From assembly GCF_024323335.1 (NCBI RefSeq), contig NC_066584.1, positions 240,897,994-240,961,993 on the forward strand: 64,000 nucleotides of DNA, written 5' to 3'. A program made the position numbers and the translations under genes. This DNA is from Lathyrus oleraceus (Eukaryota > Streptophyta > Magnoliopsida > Fabales > Fabaceae). The notes below the pieces were generated by a model. The model made no database searches, was not told the origin of the DNA, and saw only the letters and a list, made by a program, of their open reading frames with translations. The stretch's first letter is position 1. Every line of letters begins with the position of its first letter. Shown here one piece after another: positions 53,775-64,000 of the stretch.

Positions 53775-54735
53775 TGTAGCGGGGTATTTGTTACCATTAG
53801 AGATATTGACTAAATCCAAGGTAAATCATACAAGTCGAGTCGCCACCGCACTTCGTACGGATAAAGATCCGAAGTAACAACAATTAGATAAATAAGAAAC
53901 CCAAAGATCTCTCAAGCTGACTGGGGAGATCGAATGAAATTGAATTGCCCGGTTGGGTTTGCAAAGCAATCTGAGGGTTTATATGAGAGGGAATTAGTTC
54001 TTTGCCGATGAGTTCCCTTCATTCTCTGGAGGTTGCTCTGAACTCTGTTAGGTCTTCTCTCACTATCTTTTTCCCTGCCAGGGTAATAGGAATAGAATGA
54101 AATTTTGTTTCACTGAAACTCTAAATTTATAACCTGATTTTTGTGGACCTATGGGCTCAAATGAGAGAGGCCCAAGTCCAAAAATTTTCTGTTATATTTT
54201 ATTTATTTATATTTTTTTTTTTTTCGTTTCATTTTTTTTAAACACGTGGGCTTCGCCTAGCGAGCATGACAGTTTAAGAAATTCCTCTAAGCGTAGGTGA
54301 TTCTGGTGGCTTTTCTTGGGACTCGCTAGGCGACCCATTCTACTCGCCTAGCGAGCATGACAGCTCATGAACAAACTTTTGCTCCTTCAAGATTAACGTT
54401 TTGATTGACGAATAGACCCCATTTGAACCTGTTGGAAGTATCTCAAGCCATTCCCTTGTGTTGACTGATCATCTAAATAGAACCCACAAAGTGTATTGGA
54501 TGATACTCAAGCTTCAAACAAAAGATGTTAGTGATACATTTTTGTGCTTTTGGTTAGTAAACAAAAGTAAAAGAAACAATGATGTATAATTCAAGCATGC
54601 TTGGTGATCTCAAACCAATCACAAGGAGTCCCACCCAAAGGCAAAGGGAACCAAGATGCTAAATATCCTTGAGGCAATGCAAATGCAATGTTATGATGCC
54701 ATGAGGGATCTTAGGGTCAAAATTGGGGTCTTACA
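53775..54735 (-). repeat. 5' LTR of Ogre E, short and mosaic (961 bp)
   Basis: Both ends match the Ogre D LTR: TGTAAGACCCCAATTTTGACCC at 54735 and the last 70 bases before 53775. The middle (about 53850-54240) instead matches the B/C LTR, with GGATAAAGATCCGAAGTAACAA and the run of TATAACCTGATTTT, GGGCTCAAATGAGAGAGG and a poly-T tract in the same order. Between 54245 and 54370 is a hairpin-rich part with CTCGCCTAGCGAGCATGACAG repeated. Confidence 0.85.
54245..54370. repeat. CGCCTAGCGAG hairpin motifs in LTR of E
   Basis: CGCCTAGCGAGCATGACAG occurs at about 54255 and 54343. An inverted copy, ACTCGCTAGGCGA, lies between them near 54320. The three can pair in alternative stems. Confidence 0.75.
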
Positions 54736-54959
54736 GAATGCTATACATAAGTAACCTATACCAGCGACAAAAACATCAATAACAACACATATCAGAGCAA
54801 ACACATAAAAATAACATAAGTTATTAGCACAAGTCAGAAGTCAAGTGGTTGTTACACATAGTCAATGCTCCATACAGCCAGTCATGCAATCATTCATGAT
54901 TAGTTAGTCATGCATGCACACACAGTTAGTAGTCAGTGGTTAAGGCTCAGAAGCTACTA

Positions 54960-55003
<44 letters not shown>

Positions 55004-55479
55004 TTCACACTGAGTTGAGGTCCATATGATTCAGCATGTATGCACACAGATTTAGAAAATCAGTTAGTACTAGTCACACTAGTCAATACTAAGCACAACA
55101 GAGTGAGTCAACAAATATCAGCATTCATACACCAGCCCACAAAGTCAGTAGTTAGTAGTTAGAACAAACTACCCCCTACACACCAATACTCCCCCTTTTT
55201 TTTCCATAATTTGGAAAAGGTATTCCTCAGAAAAATTAGACAGTCATCACAAAGGTCAGTATGTTAGCGCATACTCACAGTAGAACATGAGATAATCATC
55301 AACACTTATGAGAACAAATGTTGAACATGATGATAGAGCATTAAGACTTAGTTGATATCAACACAGATAAGTACCAACACATGCTAAATTTATTACATAA
55401 CCACAAGAATAAGCCTAAGATTAAAAAGCCACACAAAATAGCTTTAGTTTGATGACATTACTAGCAGCTACAACTTGAA
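54736..55479. other. Unassigned AT-rich sequence with CA microsatellite
   Basis: No gene recognised. A (CA)n run lies at 54963-54999, and TAGTCA/CACACA-type words recur to about 55140. It separates the LTR of E from the env-like pseudogene and may be the 3' part of that older element. Confidence 0.6.
54963..54999. repeat. (CA)n microsatellite
   Basis: About 18 uninterrupted CA units. Confidence 0.97.
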
Positions 55480-56875
55480 GACATCAGTCTTCAGAGCTGA
55501 TTTTTTCTTCTTCACTTGGGATTCTGAGCTTCTAGCTTCTCCATCAATATTAGATTGTTCTTCCTCTTCCTTTTTACTGTGAGATTTTTTTTCATCCTCA
55601 CTCTTGCTATCAGACTATTCTTCCTCTTCACTGTTAGCACTATCTTCTTTTGAAGCTTCCTCCTCGTTTTTCATCAAGTTGATTAATGCATCTATCTTAT
55701 TCTCCATGGTTGTACTAGCAGTTATTGGGTCTTATAGAGCTTTTGACACTTACATTAACTCAAGTAGCACACTATTTTAGGAGGAATCGGAGATTGAAGA
55801 GGAACTCCCACCAGTAGTTTGACTTTGATACTAAGGCAACACAGTATCTAGGACAAGTGTCCCCTGAAACAACTTCTTATCAAGGTTCAAAGGCCTAACC
55901 GTTTTGCTTGGAGTTTCTTGAGGATGCAAAAATTTAGGGTGTTACTGCAAGATAATGTTAGTGATTAAGCAAAGAAATGTTATTAGGAGTTTCACGGTAA
56001 ATGAATCAGCATGCTTCATAGTTTGAACAAACACATACTCACTAAAATTCAGCTTGGCTTTTGTGCCAATTAGGAAGACAAGCTTGACCAAAGAAGTAGT
56101 TATACTATATATGTGATTCGTGGGTGCCTAGTTGGATGCACCAATCCTATTCTAGATGGCATAATTCACACTTAATTTTACACATGGGATAAACCCCTTT
56201 GCTGGGCCATTTCTTTATTTGTCCAACAGTTAGCTCATTAGCAATCTTATCTATTGAGGGAGTCTTATTAGATCATTCAGACTTGCTTCTGCATAGATAA
56301 TTATTGATAACTGATGGTGAAAACTTAACACACTTTCCTCTGGCATATATTTTCCCGAATACTTGGCTTTCTTCATCATTTCAAGCACACATGACATTCA
56401 CAATAAAATTCCTAACTATATTTTCATAGCAGAGGCAAATCTCAGTAATAGTTTTCATCAATCATGCAGTTGTCGGCAGCTCTAAAATCTATTTGTAGTT
56501 CAAGGCTTCTTTACTTAGCTTCTTTTCTTGAACAATTCTCCTTTGACACGCATATTTCGATATCTGAACAATGGTTTCAGCAAGAGAAATAATATTCCCA
56601 ACAAGGTTGGACTCAACTTCTTTAGCATTAGACATGGATTCAACATGCACATAGGGTTTCATAGCAGAGGAACTTACTGGTGCTTTCTTCTTATCAGACT
56701 CAACTTTCTTGGTTTCCTTTTCTGAAATATCAAAATTAATAATCATCTGCAACAAAACTGCACCGTGCACCATATTTTGTTCATCAAGGTCGTTGCTTGA
56801 TGTAGAAACCCTAACTCTCTTTGGAGAATATTTTCTCCTCCATTTCAGAATCTAACATATTTACCCTATGAGTAT
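55480..56875 (-). pseudogene. Athila/Calypso-type env-like ORF, degenerate
   Basis: Reading the minus strand from about 56875 gives, through several stops, a protein like the env-like third ORF of legume Athila/Calypso elements (often annotated as putative plant transposon protein). The clean part 56489-56773 reads KKKAPVSSSAMKPYVHVES. Further on come IYARGKCVKFSPSVINNYL and NELTVGQIKKWPSKG. A Glu/Lys-rich end lies at 55480-55740. Stops (for example TGA within NVMCA*NDEE near 56397) and shifts make it a pseudogene. It is the remnant of an element opposite in direction to G; its pol is not visible. Family assignment is from recognition of the pattern and should be tested. Confidence 0.6.
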
Positions 56876-56999
56876 TGGTAACTAGTTTGGGTCCAGATAC
56901 GTTAACTTCATTTACTCTTTAACTCATTGATCGATCAGCATTTTTACTATGTTCTCGTTATTTATCTGACAAGAAACCAAGGATTTTGGAACACTGTGT

Positions 57000-58334
57000 A
57001 CGCATTATGGTACCTTTGAAGTTAATTTTCATTTCCGTAAGTTATTTAAGCATTTTATCAATTGTTAGTTTTATTTTAAGTTTTTGGGATTTTATGCGTT
57101 GCTTGTCTGTGTTTATGTCCTCCAGGTCCAGGTAGAAGATCCAACGGATTCAATGCGAGAAAGTGGGAAGTTGCGGCATTCGCGGAAAGAAGAATTCTTA
57201 ACACAGGATGCCTGACACGACCACCCGTGTCACCTGACACGGGCCGTGTTAGGAAGAAGGAAACTCAACCACCAGGAAGGGCCAAGGCAGGGGCCTGACA
57301 CGGTCGCCCGTGTCAGTTGGCACGGCCCGTGTCAGGTCACCTGAGGCGTGTCAGGTAGGAAGTGGCAAGGAAGAGAGCTGACACGGGCCGTGTTAGCCAA
57401 GGCACACATTCTTCCAATTTTTGGACTTTTTACCCGGGCTTGAGCAGCAAGGACGTTTTGGAGATTTCCAACCTTTTCCAAAGGATTTTTCACTATTTTA
57501 GGGGAGTTTTTACAACTGAAGAAGATATCTTGGAACAAGGAGAACATAAAGAATTGTCAGGCGATCGAGAATTACAGAGATCAAGGAATTCAGAGAGCGG
57601 AAGATTTTCATGAGCGGAAGCGATTGAAGATCCAAGTCATCCAATTACTAGTAATGCGATTGAATCTGTTTTGAACAATATCAGTAGCTAAACCCCCCAA
57701 TGCTAGGGGTGTCCCTGATTTAGATATGTAATGGATTGAGTTTATAATTGCATTTACAATATTGTTTTTACGGTAATCTTTTGATGTGTTTAATGCTTTC
57801 TCTTTTGGACCAATCGATATTGTTATATGGTTATCAATTAGGCTGGATCTCCATTGATAAGGTTTTCATAAGATTACTCTATAGTAGATATCACCTAGGA
57901 CTAGGGATACCATGTATGAATCAGAGCATTCTTGATATAATAAGGCTTAACTTCACCATAATTGCCTATGGACCTAGAAATTAGGGTAGAATGATTAAAG
58001 GTTTTCTCACCAATGACTTGGGAAAAAATACCCTCGAGAACTGATATTGATTGATATTTGTTGATGCAATAGTGACTCAGAGTTGTTATAGGGACAAATC
58101 ATACACCTTCCCTAACATTCTTCCTCTTCCCTTGCAAACCCTTATTTTACAGTATTAAATTTGTTTACCTTTATTTTTATAAATCTAAATCTAAAACCCC
58201 CAACAATAGTTTTTGTTTAATTGAACAATGATTTGAACTCGATATTAACTTGCAGTCCGTGAGATCGACATTCGGGGAATTTCCCCTTTATTACTATAAT
58301 AGGCAAAATAGTACACTTGCTATTTTTTCGATCA
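57000..58334 (+). repeat. 5' LTR of G (left edge uncertain)
   Basis: It ends CGATCA at 58334, six bases before the primer site. It contains a GC-rich block (57210-57400) in which GACACGGGCCGTGT-type palindromes recur. The 5' boundary could not be placed because the 3' LTR is outside the window. Frames at 57362-57613 and 57748-57984 are not convincing genes. Confidence 0.65.
57210..57400. repeat. Cluster of CACGGGCCGTG palindromes in LTR of G
   Basis: Variants of TGACACGGGCCGTGTYA occur near 57235 and 57381. Related halves (CACCCGTGTCA, CGCCCGTGTCAG, GGCACGGCCCGTGTCAGG) lie at 57221, 57303 and 57319. Similar blocks are common in LTRs of plant Ty3/gypsy elements. Confidence 0.8.
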
Positions 58335-58340
58335 AGTTTT

Positions 58341-58358
58341 TGGCACCGTTGCCGGGGA
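58341..58358 (+). other. Primer binding site of G (tRNA-Asp type)
   Basis: TGGCACCGTTGCCGGGGA, one base different from the usual Athila primer site TGGCGCCGTTGCCGGGGA (G to A, a CpG-type change). Confidence 0.9.
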
Positions 58359-58459
58359 CTGCAAAAATATAGAGTTAATTTTAGTTCAATTAAAATTTTG
58401 TTGCTCTACAATAAAATTATTTTTCTGTCATTTATATAATTTAATTTACTAATTTGTGT

Positions 58460-60616
58460 ATGCGAGGAGAACCCCCAGCTGAATTTCTTTTTGACACAGA
58501 AATCGAGAGAACTCTTCACCGAAGATGCAAAAACGCGAGATTGAATTCCAAAGAAGAAGTTCCCTATGATCACTCAGATTCAGAAAAGAAACTATGGCTG
58601 AAATTCCTCCAGTTCCACCTCCTCCACCTTCGGAAAGACTCTAGGTGACTATAGAGGTGCAAATGCGCCGGGTGGTAGACGGACTATTATCAACCAACAA
58701 GTGAATGTGACAAATTTTCAACTGTATCCTAGCATAATCAATCAACTTGAAAGGAAATCTTTCACCAAAAGGTTAATGGAGATGCCAACAAACACTTACA
58801 GAGATTTCTGACCATGAGTACTACTTTGAAAATTGATGGTCATACGGATGAAGCAAAAAAGTTAAGAATGTTCCCATTCACTTTAGCTGAAGATGCGGAA
58901 GAGTTGTTCTACTCTCTCCCAGCCTGCAGTATTACATCATGGGAAGAGATGGCAATTGCGTTCTTAAATGAATATTTTCCAACATCAGTATTCCTGAGAA
59001 AAAGGTATGAAATCTTGAACTTCAAATAGAAGGACGGTGAGTCTTTGGAAGATGCCTACAAAAGATTCAAAAGGGTATTAGTAGCTTGCCCAACTCATAA
59101 TATGGACCAGACAGAACATATGCAGATGTTTGTTAACGGGCTAAAAATAAAGACAAAATAGTTGATTGATACAGCAACCGGTGACTCAACAAATTTCTCA
59201 ACAACCACCGATATTAAAAGGATTATTGAAGCGATAGCTGCCAATAAGCTTCCGGAATTATACGACAGGTGTACATGCAAGCCCGAAGGAGTCACTGATC
59301 TGAAATTGGAAGCTAATAAAATCTGTCTGGAAGACACAGTCGCTGCCGAAGTGGAAAAGAAATTAAAGGCTATGAATATAGGTACTCAACAGGTAGCTCA
59401 AGTTCAACCGGCTCAAGCCATCACTTGTAAAATCTGTAATGGACCTTACCACACGGTGTATTGCTTTGCAACTCCTCAACAAATTGAATAGATAAAGTTC
59501 TTGAAGCAGAATAATTCTTACTCAAACAATTACAACTCAGGGTGGAAGAATCATCCTAACTTCTCCTGGAAAGATCAGAGAGGGAATGTTCCGCAACAAG
59601 CTCAAGGACAATATCATACTCATTATCAACAACATCAGTAACAGTAAGCGCCTAAAAAGGCAGACTGGGAGATTTCCATTGAAAAATTAGCCGCTCACAC
59701 TATTCAGTTCTAAGAGGAGACTAGAAACAATCAAAAGAACACCACTGCCTCAATAAAAAATCTTGAAGGTCAGATGGGTTAGATAGCACAACAGTTAGCT
59801 TCAAATTCTCAAGCTTCAGGTACCTTGCCAAGTGGTACAATGACAGATTCGTGTGAACATGATAATGTTAACATGGTAGTGACCAGAAGTGGTAAGTCAA
59901 CTGAAGAACCAGAAGAAAACAGTGCGGAGGAAGATGGGTTGTTAGAGGTCGATTTAGAAATCGAAGAAACAAAGAACCCAGAGGAAGAAGTTGTGATAAT
60001 GCCTGTAAAGGGGAAAGAAAAAGCTTCTAAACCAATCATCAAACTACCTTACCCTCCAAGACAAAAGAAGAAAGATCAACATGAAAATAATTTTGAGAAG
60101 TTTTTGGAAATGTTTAAGAAACTTGAAATAAACATTCCATTTTCTGAAGCTCTAGAACAAATGCCAATATATGCCAAATTCATGAAAGACAACACATCCA
60201 AAAAGCGCTCCACGAATGTAGACCCGGTCATCCTCACTGAAACATGTAGTGTTATTCTCCAAGGTATGAAAATTCATGTGAAAAAGAAAGATAGGGGTTC
60301 TGTTACTATTCCTTGCTGTATTGGTGATAGAAAGTTCAAGAAGGCTATAATTGATTTGGGAGCTAGTGTGAGTTTGATGCCACTGCCCATTTACAAAAAA
60401 TTGGGCCTTGGCACCGTTTAAGACACTAGGATGATGCTTCAGTTTCCCAATCGCTCAGTTAGGCAACCCTATGGAACCGTGGAAGATGTTTTGATAAAGA
60501 TAGATAAATTTGTATTTCAGGTTGAATTTGTCATTCTTGAGATGCATGAAGATGAGGAGATCCCTCTCATATTGGGCAAACCATTTTTAGAGACAGAGCG
60601 ATGTATGATAGACTAG
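58460..60616 (+). pseudogene. Element G gag-pro
   Basis: Start ATG at 58460 (MRGEPPAEF). After a frameshift near 58650 the frame holds from 58814 to about 60600 with stops at 59027 (TAG), 59159 (TAG), 59489 (TAG), 59639, 59645 and 59711 (TAA), 59780 (TAG) and 60419 (TAA). The gag core includes FPFTLAEDAEELFYSLP and FLNEYFPTSVF. A knuckle-like CKICNGPYHTVYC lies at about 59430-59465. Protease has the Athila-type IDLGASVSLMP near 60350. All eight stops fit glutamine codons changed by C-to-T. Around 60600 the frame shifts. Confidence 0.88.
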
Positions 60617-63600
60617 AGGAAGGAACAATGACTCTCAAAGTCTATGACGAAGAATTAAAAAATGATGTTCTAAACACTATACAATACAAAGATGATGTTG
60701 GCACGAGTCACACTATAGAGGTAATGGATCAAGTGATTGCTCAAGAAATTGAAAAGAAAACACCTCATTCACCGTTAGAACGTGTTTTAATCTTATCAAT
60801 TTTTGAAAGTGATGAAGACGAGAGAGAGTCAGAAGTGCTAGTCATGATGGAGGAACAACCTCAGTGGATTAGATCTAAATCACATCGGTGGAAAGGTTTA
60901 AGACCACCTCCACCATCAAAAGATACTCAAGAGCCCCAAAAGGGGGCAGATCTGAAACAATTATCGGTGAATCTGAAATATGTGTTTCTTGATGCCGAAA
61001 AGAAGTGTCCAAGAAGTATAACTCATTCAAGTACTAAAAAAATACAAGAGTGCGATTAGATGGGCGATTAAGGATTTGAAAGGTATTAGCCCGAAAGTTT
61101 GCATGCACAAGATTTTAATAGAAGATGATCACAAACCGGTAGCTCAACCACAATGAAGACTTAATCTATCCATGAAAGAAGTGGTTCGCAAAGAGGTTGT
61201 AAAATTGTTGGATGCGGGGCTAATTTACCCCATATCCGATAGCTCATGGGTTAGTCCAGTGCACATGGTACCCAGAAAAGGGGGAACTATTGTGTTAAAG
61301 AAATGGGAAAAATGAGTTAATCCCAACTAGAACTGTTATAGGTTGGAGAGTATGCATTGATTACCGAAGGCTGAATATTGCAACAAGAAAGGACCACTTC
61401 CTTTTTCCATTCATTGATCAAATGTTGGAAAGGTTAGCGGGTCATGATTACTATTGCTTCCTAGACGGGTACTCTGGGTACAATCAGATTGTTGTAGCCC
61501 CTGAAGATCAAGAGAAGACCGCCTTCACATGCCCCTATGGTATTTTCGTATACAAGAGAATGCCATTTGGGTTGTGCAACCCACCTGCCATATTTCAGAG
61601 GTGTATAACATCCATATTCACGGACATGCTTGAAAAGCATATGGAAATGCCATTATGGGTGACTTTTCTGTTTTTGGTTCTTCTTTTGATAAATGTTTGA
61701 CTAACTTGTCCCTTGTGCTAGAAAGATGCCAGCAAACAAATTTGATCCTAAATTGGGAGAAGTGCCATTTTATGGTACATGAAGGGATCGTGTTGGGACA
61801 CAAAATTTCAATATGAGGCATAGAAGTAGACGAAGCAAAAGTGGAGATGATAGCTAATTTACCGCCACCGATGAATGAAAAGGGAATTAGAAGCTTCTTG
61901 GGACATGCGGGTTTTTACCGCAAGTTCGTAAGAGACTTTTCCAAAATCTCCAAACCATTAACAAGCTTACTTGTGAAAGACACACCTTTTCTTTTTCACA
62001 AAAAGTGCAACGAAGCTTTTGAGACCCTGAAGAGGGAACTGGTGTCTGCTCCTATAGTAATTTCCCCTGATTGGTCTCTCCCTTTTGAGATCATGTGTGA
62101 TGCATGTGATAATGCAGTGGGGGCAGTACTAGGACAGCGAAAGGCGAAGCTCTTGCATGTGATTTACTATGCAAGCCACGTGTTGAATCCCACCCAGATG
62201 AATTATGCAACCACTGAAAAAGAGGGATCTAACTTGTTAGGATCAAAGGTAATTGTTTATATTGACCATGCAACTTTGAAATATCTTTTTGCTAAACAGG
62301 AATCTAAACCAAGGTTGTTGTGATGGATTCTACTTCTGCAAGAGTTCGATCTAGAAATCAGATAAAAAAAGGGTAGCGAAAATACTGTTGCTGATCACTT
62401 ATCCCGGATGTCTCTGCTCGAAGAAACAAAGGAGAAACACCCAATAAAAGATGAGTTCACCGAAGAACGTATCCTAGCTATTACTGGTGTCTTTTGGTTC
62501 GCCGATTATGCAAATTATTTGGTGGGTGGGCTAATACCTGATGATTTTGATTCTAACAAAAAGAAAACGTTTTTGCATGATTGCAGGTTTTATGTGCGGG
62601 ATGATTCGTTCTTGTACAAAAAAGGAATATATGGGTTGGTTCAAAGATGTATCCCAGAGGAAGAAAAAAGGGACATTCTTAGAGCTTGTCATGACTCAGT
62701 ATATGGAGGACACTTTAGTGGGGATAGAACAACAACAAAAGTTCTCCAGTCTGGGTTGTATTGGCCTACACTGTTCAAACATGCCCAAGGGATAGTAAAA
62801 GAATGCGACAAATGTCAGAGGACGGGTAGCATTTTAAAGAGAAATTAGATGCCTCAAAATGCCATGTTGGAGGTAGAAATGTTCGATGTATGGGGAATAG
62901 ACTTTATGGGACCCTTTCCACCATCATTTGGAAAGCATTACATTCTAGTCGTTGTTGACTATGTGTCAAAATGGGTGGAAGTCGAGGCATTACCCACGAA
63001 TGATGCTAAAGTGGTGGTCAATTTCCTAAAAAACTACATTTCCTCTATGTTTGGGGTACCAAGAGCACTCATCAGTGACGAAGGTACTCATTTTCTAAAC
63101 AAGTTAATGGAGAATCTGTTAAGGAAATACAATGTCAAGCATAAAATTGCCACACCGTATCATCCTCAGACAAGTGGACAGGTTGAAGTATAAAATATGT
63201 AGATAAAGCAGATTCTGGAAAAGGCTGCAAGTACTTCGCGAAAGGATTGGTCAATCAAGTTGGAGGATGCACTATGGGCATACAGAGCAGCGTTCAAAAC
63301 CCCCATAGGTATGTCCCCTTATCAACTGGTTTATGGTAAAGCATGTCATTTGCCGCTCAAACTTGAGCATAAGGCATTTTAGGCTTCCAAATTCCTGAAC
63401 TGACCTTTCCAAAGCTGGGGAATCTCGGATTCTTCAACTACATGAGCTAGAAGAGTTCAGGAATCGGGTGTATGAAAATGAAAAAATATACAAAGAACAA
63501 ACGAAACAATGGCATGACCAACGAATTCAGAAGAAAGAACTTCGGGAAGGACAATTGATTTTGTTATTTAATTCCAGGTTGAAGTTGTTCCCTGGAAAGC

Positions 63601-63770
63601 TGAGGTCGAGATGGTCGGGACCTTTTGTGATTCACAAAGTATTCTCGCATGGAGTAATTGAGCTAAAAAACCCAACAAATTGGGACACTTTTAAAGCGAA
63701 TGGGCAGAGAGTAAAGCCACACCTCCAAGGGCAAGAGAATGGTCTAATAGATAAGGTCCGTCTTATCTGA
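60604..63770 (+). pseudogene. Element G pol: RT, RNase H, integrase
   Basis: RT: LLDAGLIYPISDSSWVSPV near 61210, RVCIDYRRLN near 61345, then GYSGYNQIVVAPEDQEKTAF and FGLCNPPAIFQRC (61422-61620). A frameshift at about 61645 precedes the active site, which reads MGD (GGT at 61658-61660 where Asp is expected). RNase [16 protein letters not shown] (62095-62140). Integrase: finger HDSVYGGHFSGDR...CDKCQRTG, core [18 protein letters not shown] and TSGQVEV, which hold the D, D and E, with a TAA at 63191-63193 just after. The C-terminal part resumes at 63468-63770 (LKLFPGKLRSRWSGPFVI). Other breaks lie near 61060, 61160, 61310, 62320, 62846 and 63380. Confidence 0.9.
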
Positions 63771-64000
63771 GAAGATGGACGACCATCGAGCCATGCGACG
63801 TTAAACGAAGTGCTTCGTGGGAGGCAACCCACGCATTTTTGTTTCTAATTATTGTGTGTGTTTGTTTCTTATTTTAGGTTTACACAATGCTTTGCATAAA
63901 AAGGTGAAGGTACTCAAATAAATATAGAAGTCGTATTGGAAGGAATGGCCATATTTGAGGAAAAGAGAATGAAAAAGTATGAAAATCAAGCATAACAACA
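63771..64000 (+). other. Spacer after pol of G with splice-acceptor-like tract
   Basis: TTTGTTTCTTATTTTAG (AG at 63876-63877) followed by GTTTACAC has the form of a plant 3' splice site, at the place where Athila elements splice to express the env-like ORF. That ORF would start beyond the window. GGGAGGCAACCCACGC (63819-63834) is a small hairpin. Confidence 0.55.

Larger units (their letters stand above)
45207..54735 (-). mobile_element. Ogre E: second Ogre-type element with short LTR and internal pol deletion
   Basis: On the minus strand: 5' LTR 54735-53775 (961 bp only), primer site identical to D, leader with one hairpin unit, ORF1, gag, protease, putative intron, RT fragment fused to the integrase C-terminus, 3' UTR. 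The 3' LTR is missing and should lie left of the window beyond F and D. Proteins are closely similar to D. Multiple stops, frameshifts and catalytic-site changes show it is older and inactive. Confidence 0.9.
57000..64000 (+). mobile_element. Element G: Athila-type Ty3/gypsy retrotransposon, decayed, 3' end off-window
   Basis: Order: LTR ending at 58334, tRNA-Asp-type primer site, gag, protease, RT, RNase H, integrase, then a spacer with a splice-acceptor-like tract, after which Athila elements carry an env-like ORF. The sequence GGGAGGCAACCCACGC just after pol is typical of this group. The left LTR boundary is not resolved (about 57000). Many in-frame stops and several frameshifts. Confidence 0.85.

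Noticed and set aside
54736..55479. Host low-copy gene or promoter between E and the env-like remnant
   Set aside because: No frame, splice pattern or motif beyond a CA microsatellite; more likely part of an old element.
57748..57984. Small plus-strand ORF in the LTR of G
   Set aside because: LTR sequence before a primer site; no conserved product recognised.

Overview
This is a 64 kb stretch of plant nuclear DNA made almost entirely of LTR retrotransposons (Ty3/gypsy, Metaviridae). I find no host gene, tRNA, rRNA or CRISPR. Elements of Tat/Ogre type predominate: 5 kb LTRs, an extra ORF1 before gag, a spliceable gap between protease and reverse transcriptase, and a tRNA-Arg-type primer site. 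With them are chromoviruses and Athila-type env-bearing elements. This mix suggests a legume, most likely tribe Fabeae (pea, vetch, vetchling). The organism is an inference, not read directly.

The window is a nest of insertions. Element names used below are my own labels. From the youngest layer outward: (1) chromovirus A (+, 1-3131, 5' part off-window) lies in the first LTR of compound element B/C. (2) Chromovirus E2 (+, 7556-16293) is complete, with an intact 1456-codon gag-pol, LTRs that are almost identical, and a perfect CTCAA target duplication. It lies in the second LTR of B/C. (3) B/C (-, 3132-27539) is LTR-internal-LTR-internal-LTR, three LTRs and two internal regions sharing the middle LTR. 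B has lost pro-pol; C has a nearly open gag-pro, a wrecked pol and a repeat-rich 3' UTR. (4) B/C sits in the 3' untranslated region of Ogre D (-, 27540-42473). (5) D sits in a plus-strand Ogre-type LTR, F (42474-45206). (6) F abuts the 3' region of a second Ogre, E (-, 45207-54735), which has a shortened mosaic LTR. The missing left halves of D, F and E are expected to the left of the window.

To the right, 54736-55479 is unassigned AT-rich DNA with a CA microsatellite. 55480-56875 (-) is a broken env-like ORF of Athila/Calypso type. About 57000-64000 (+) is a decayed Athila-type element G with LTR, tRNA-Asp-type primer site, gag, pro, RT, RNase H and integrase, running off the right edge just where an env-like ORF would start.

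Only E2 looks capable of making all its own proteins. The visible C-terminal part of A is also open. D, E, C, B and G carry nonsense codons (many at glutamine positions, as expected from C-to-T decay of methylated cytosines), frameshifts, deletions at short repeats, and substitutions in catalytic residues.
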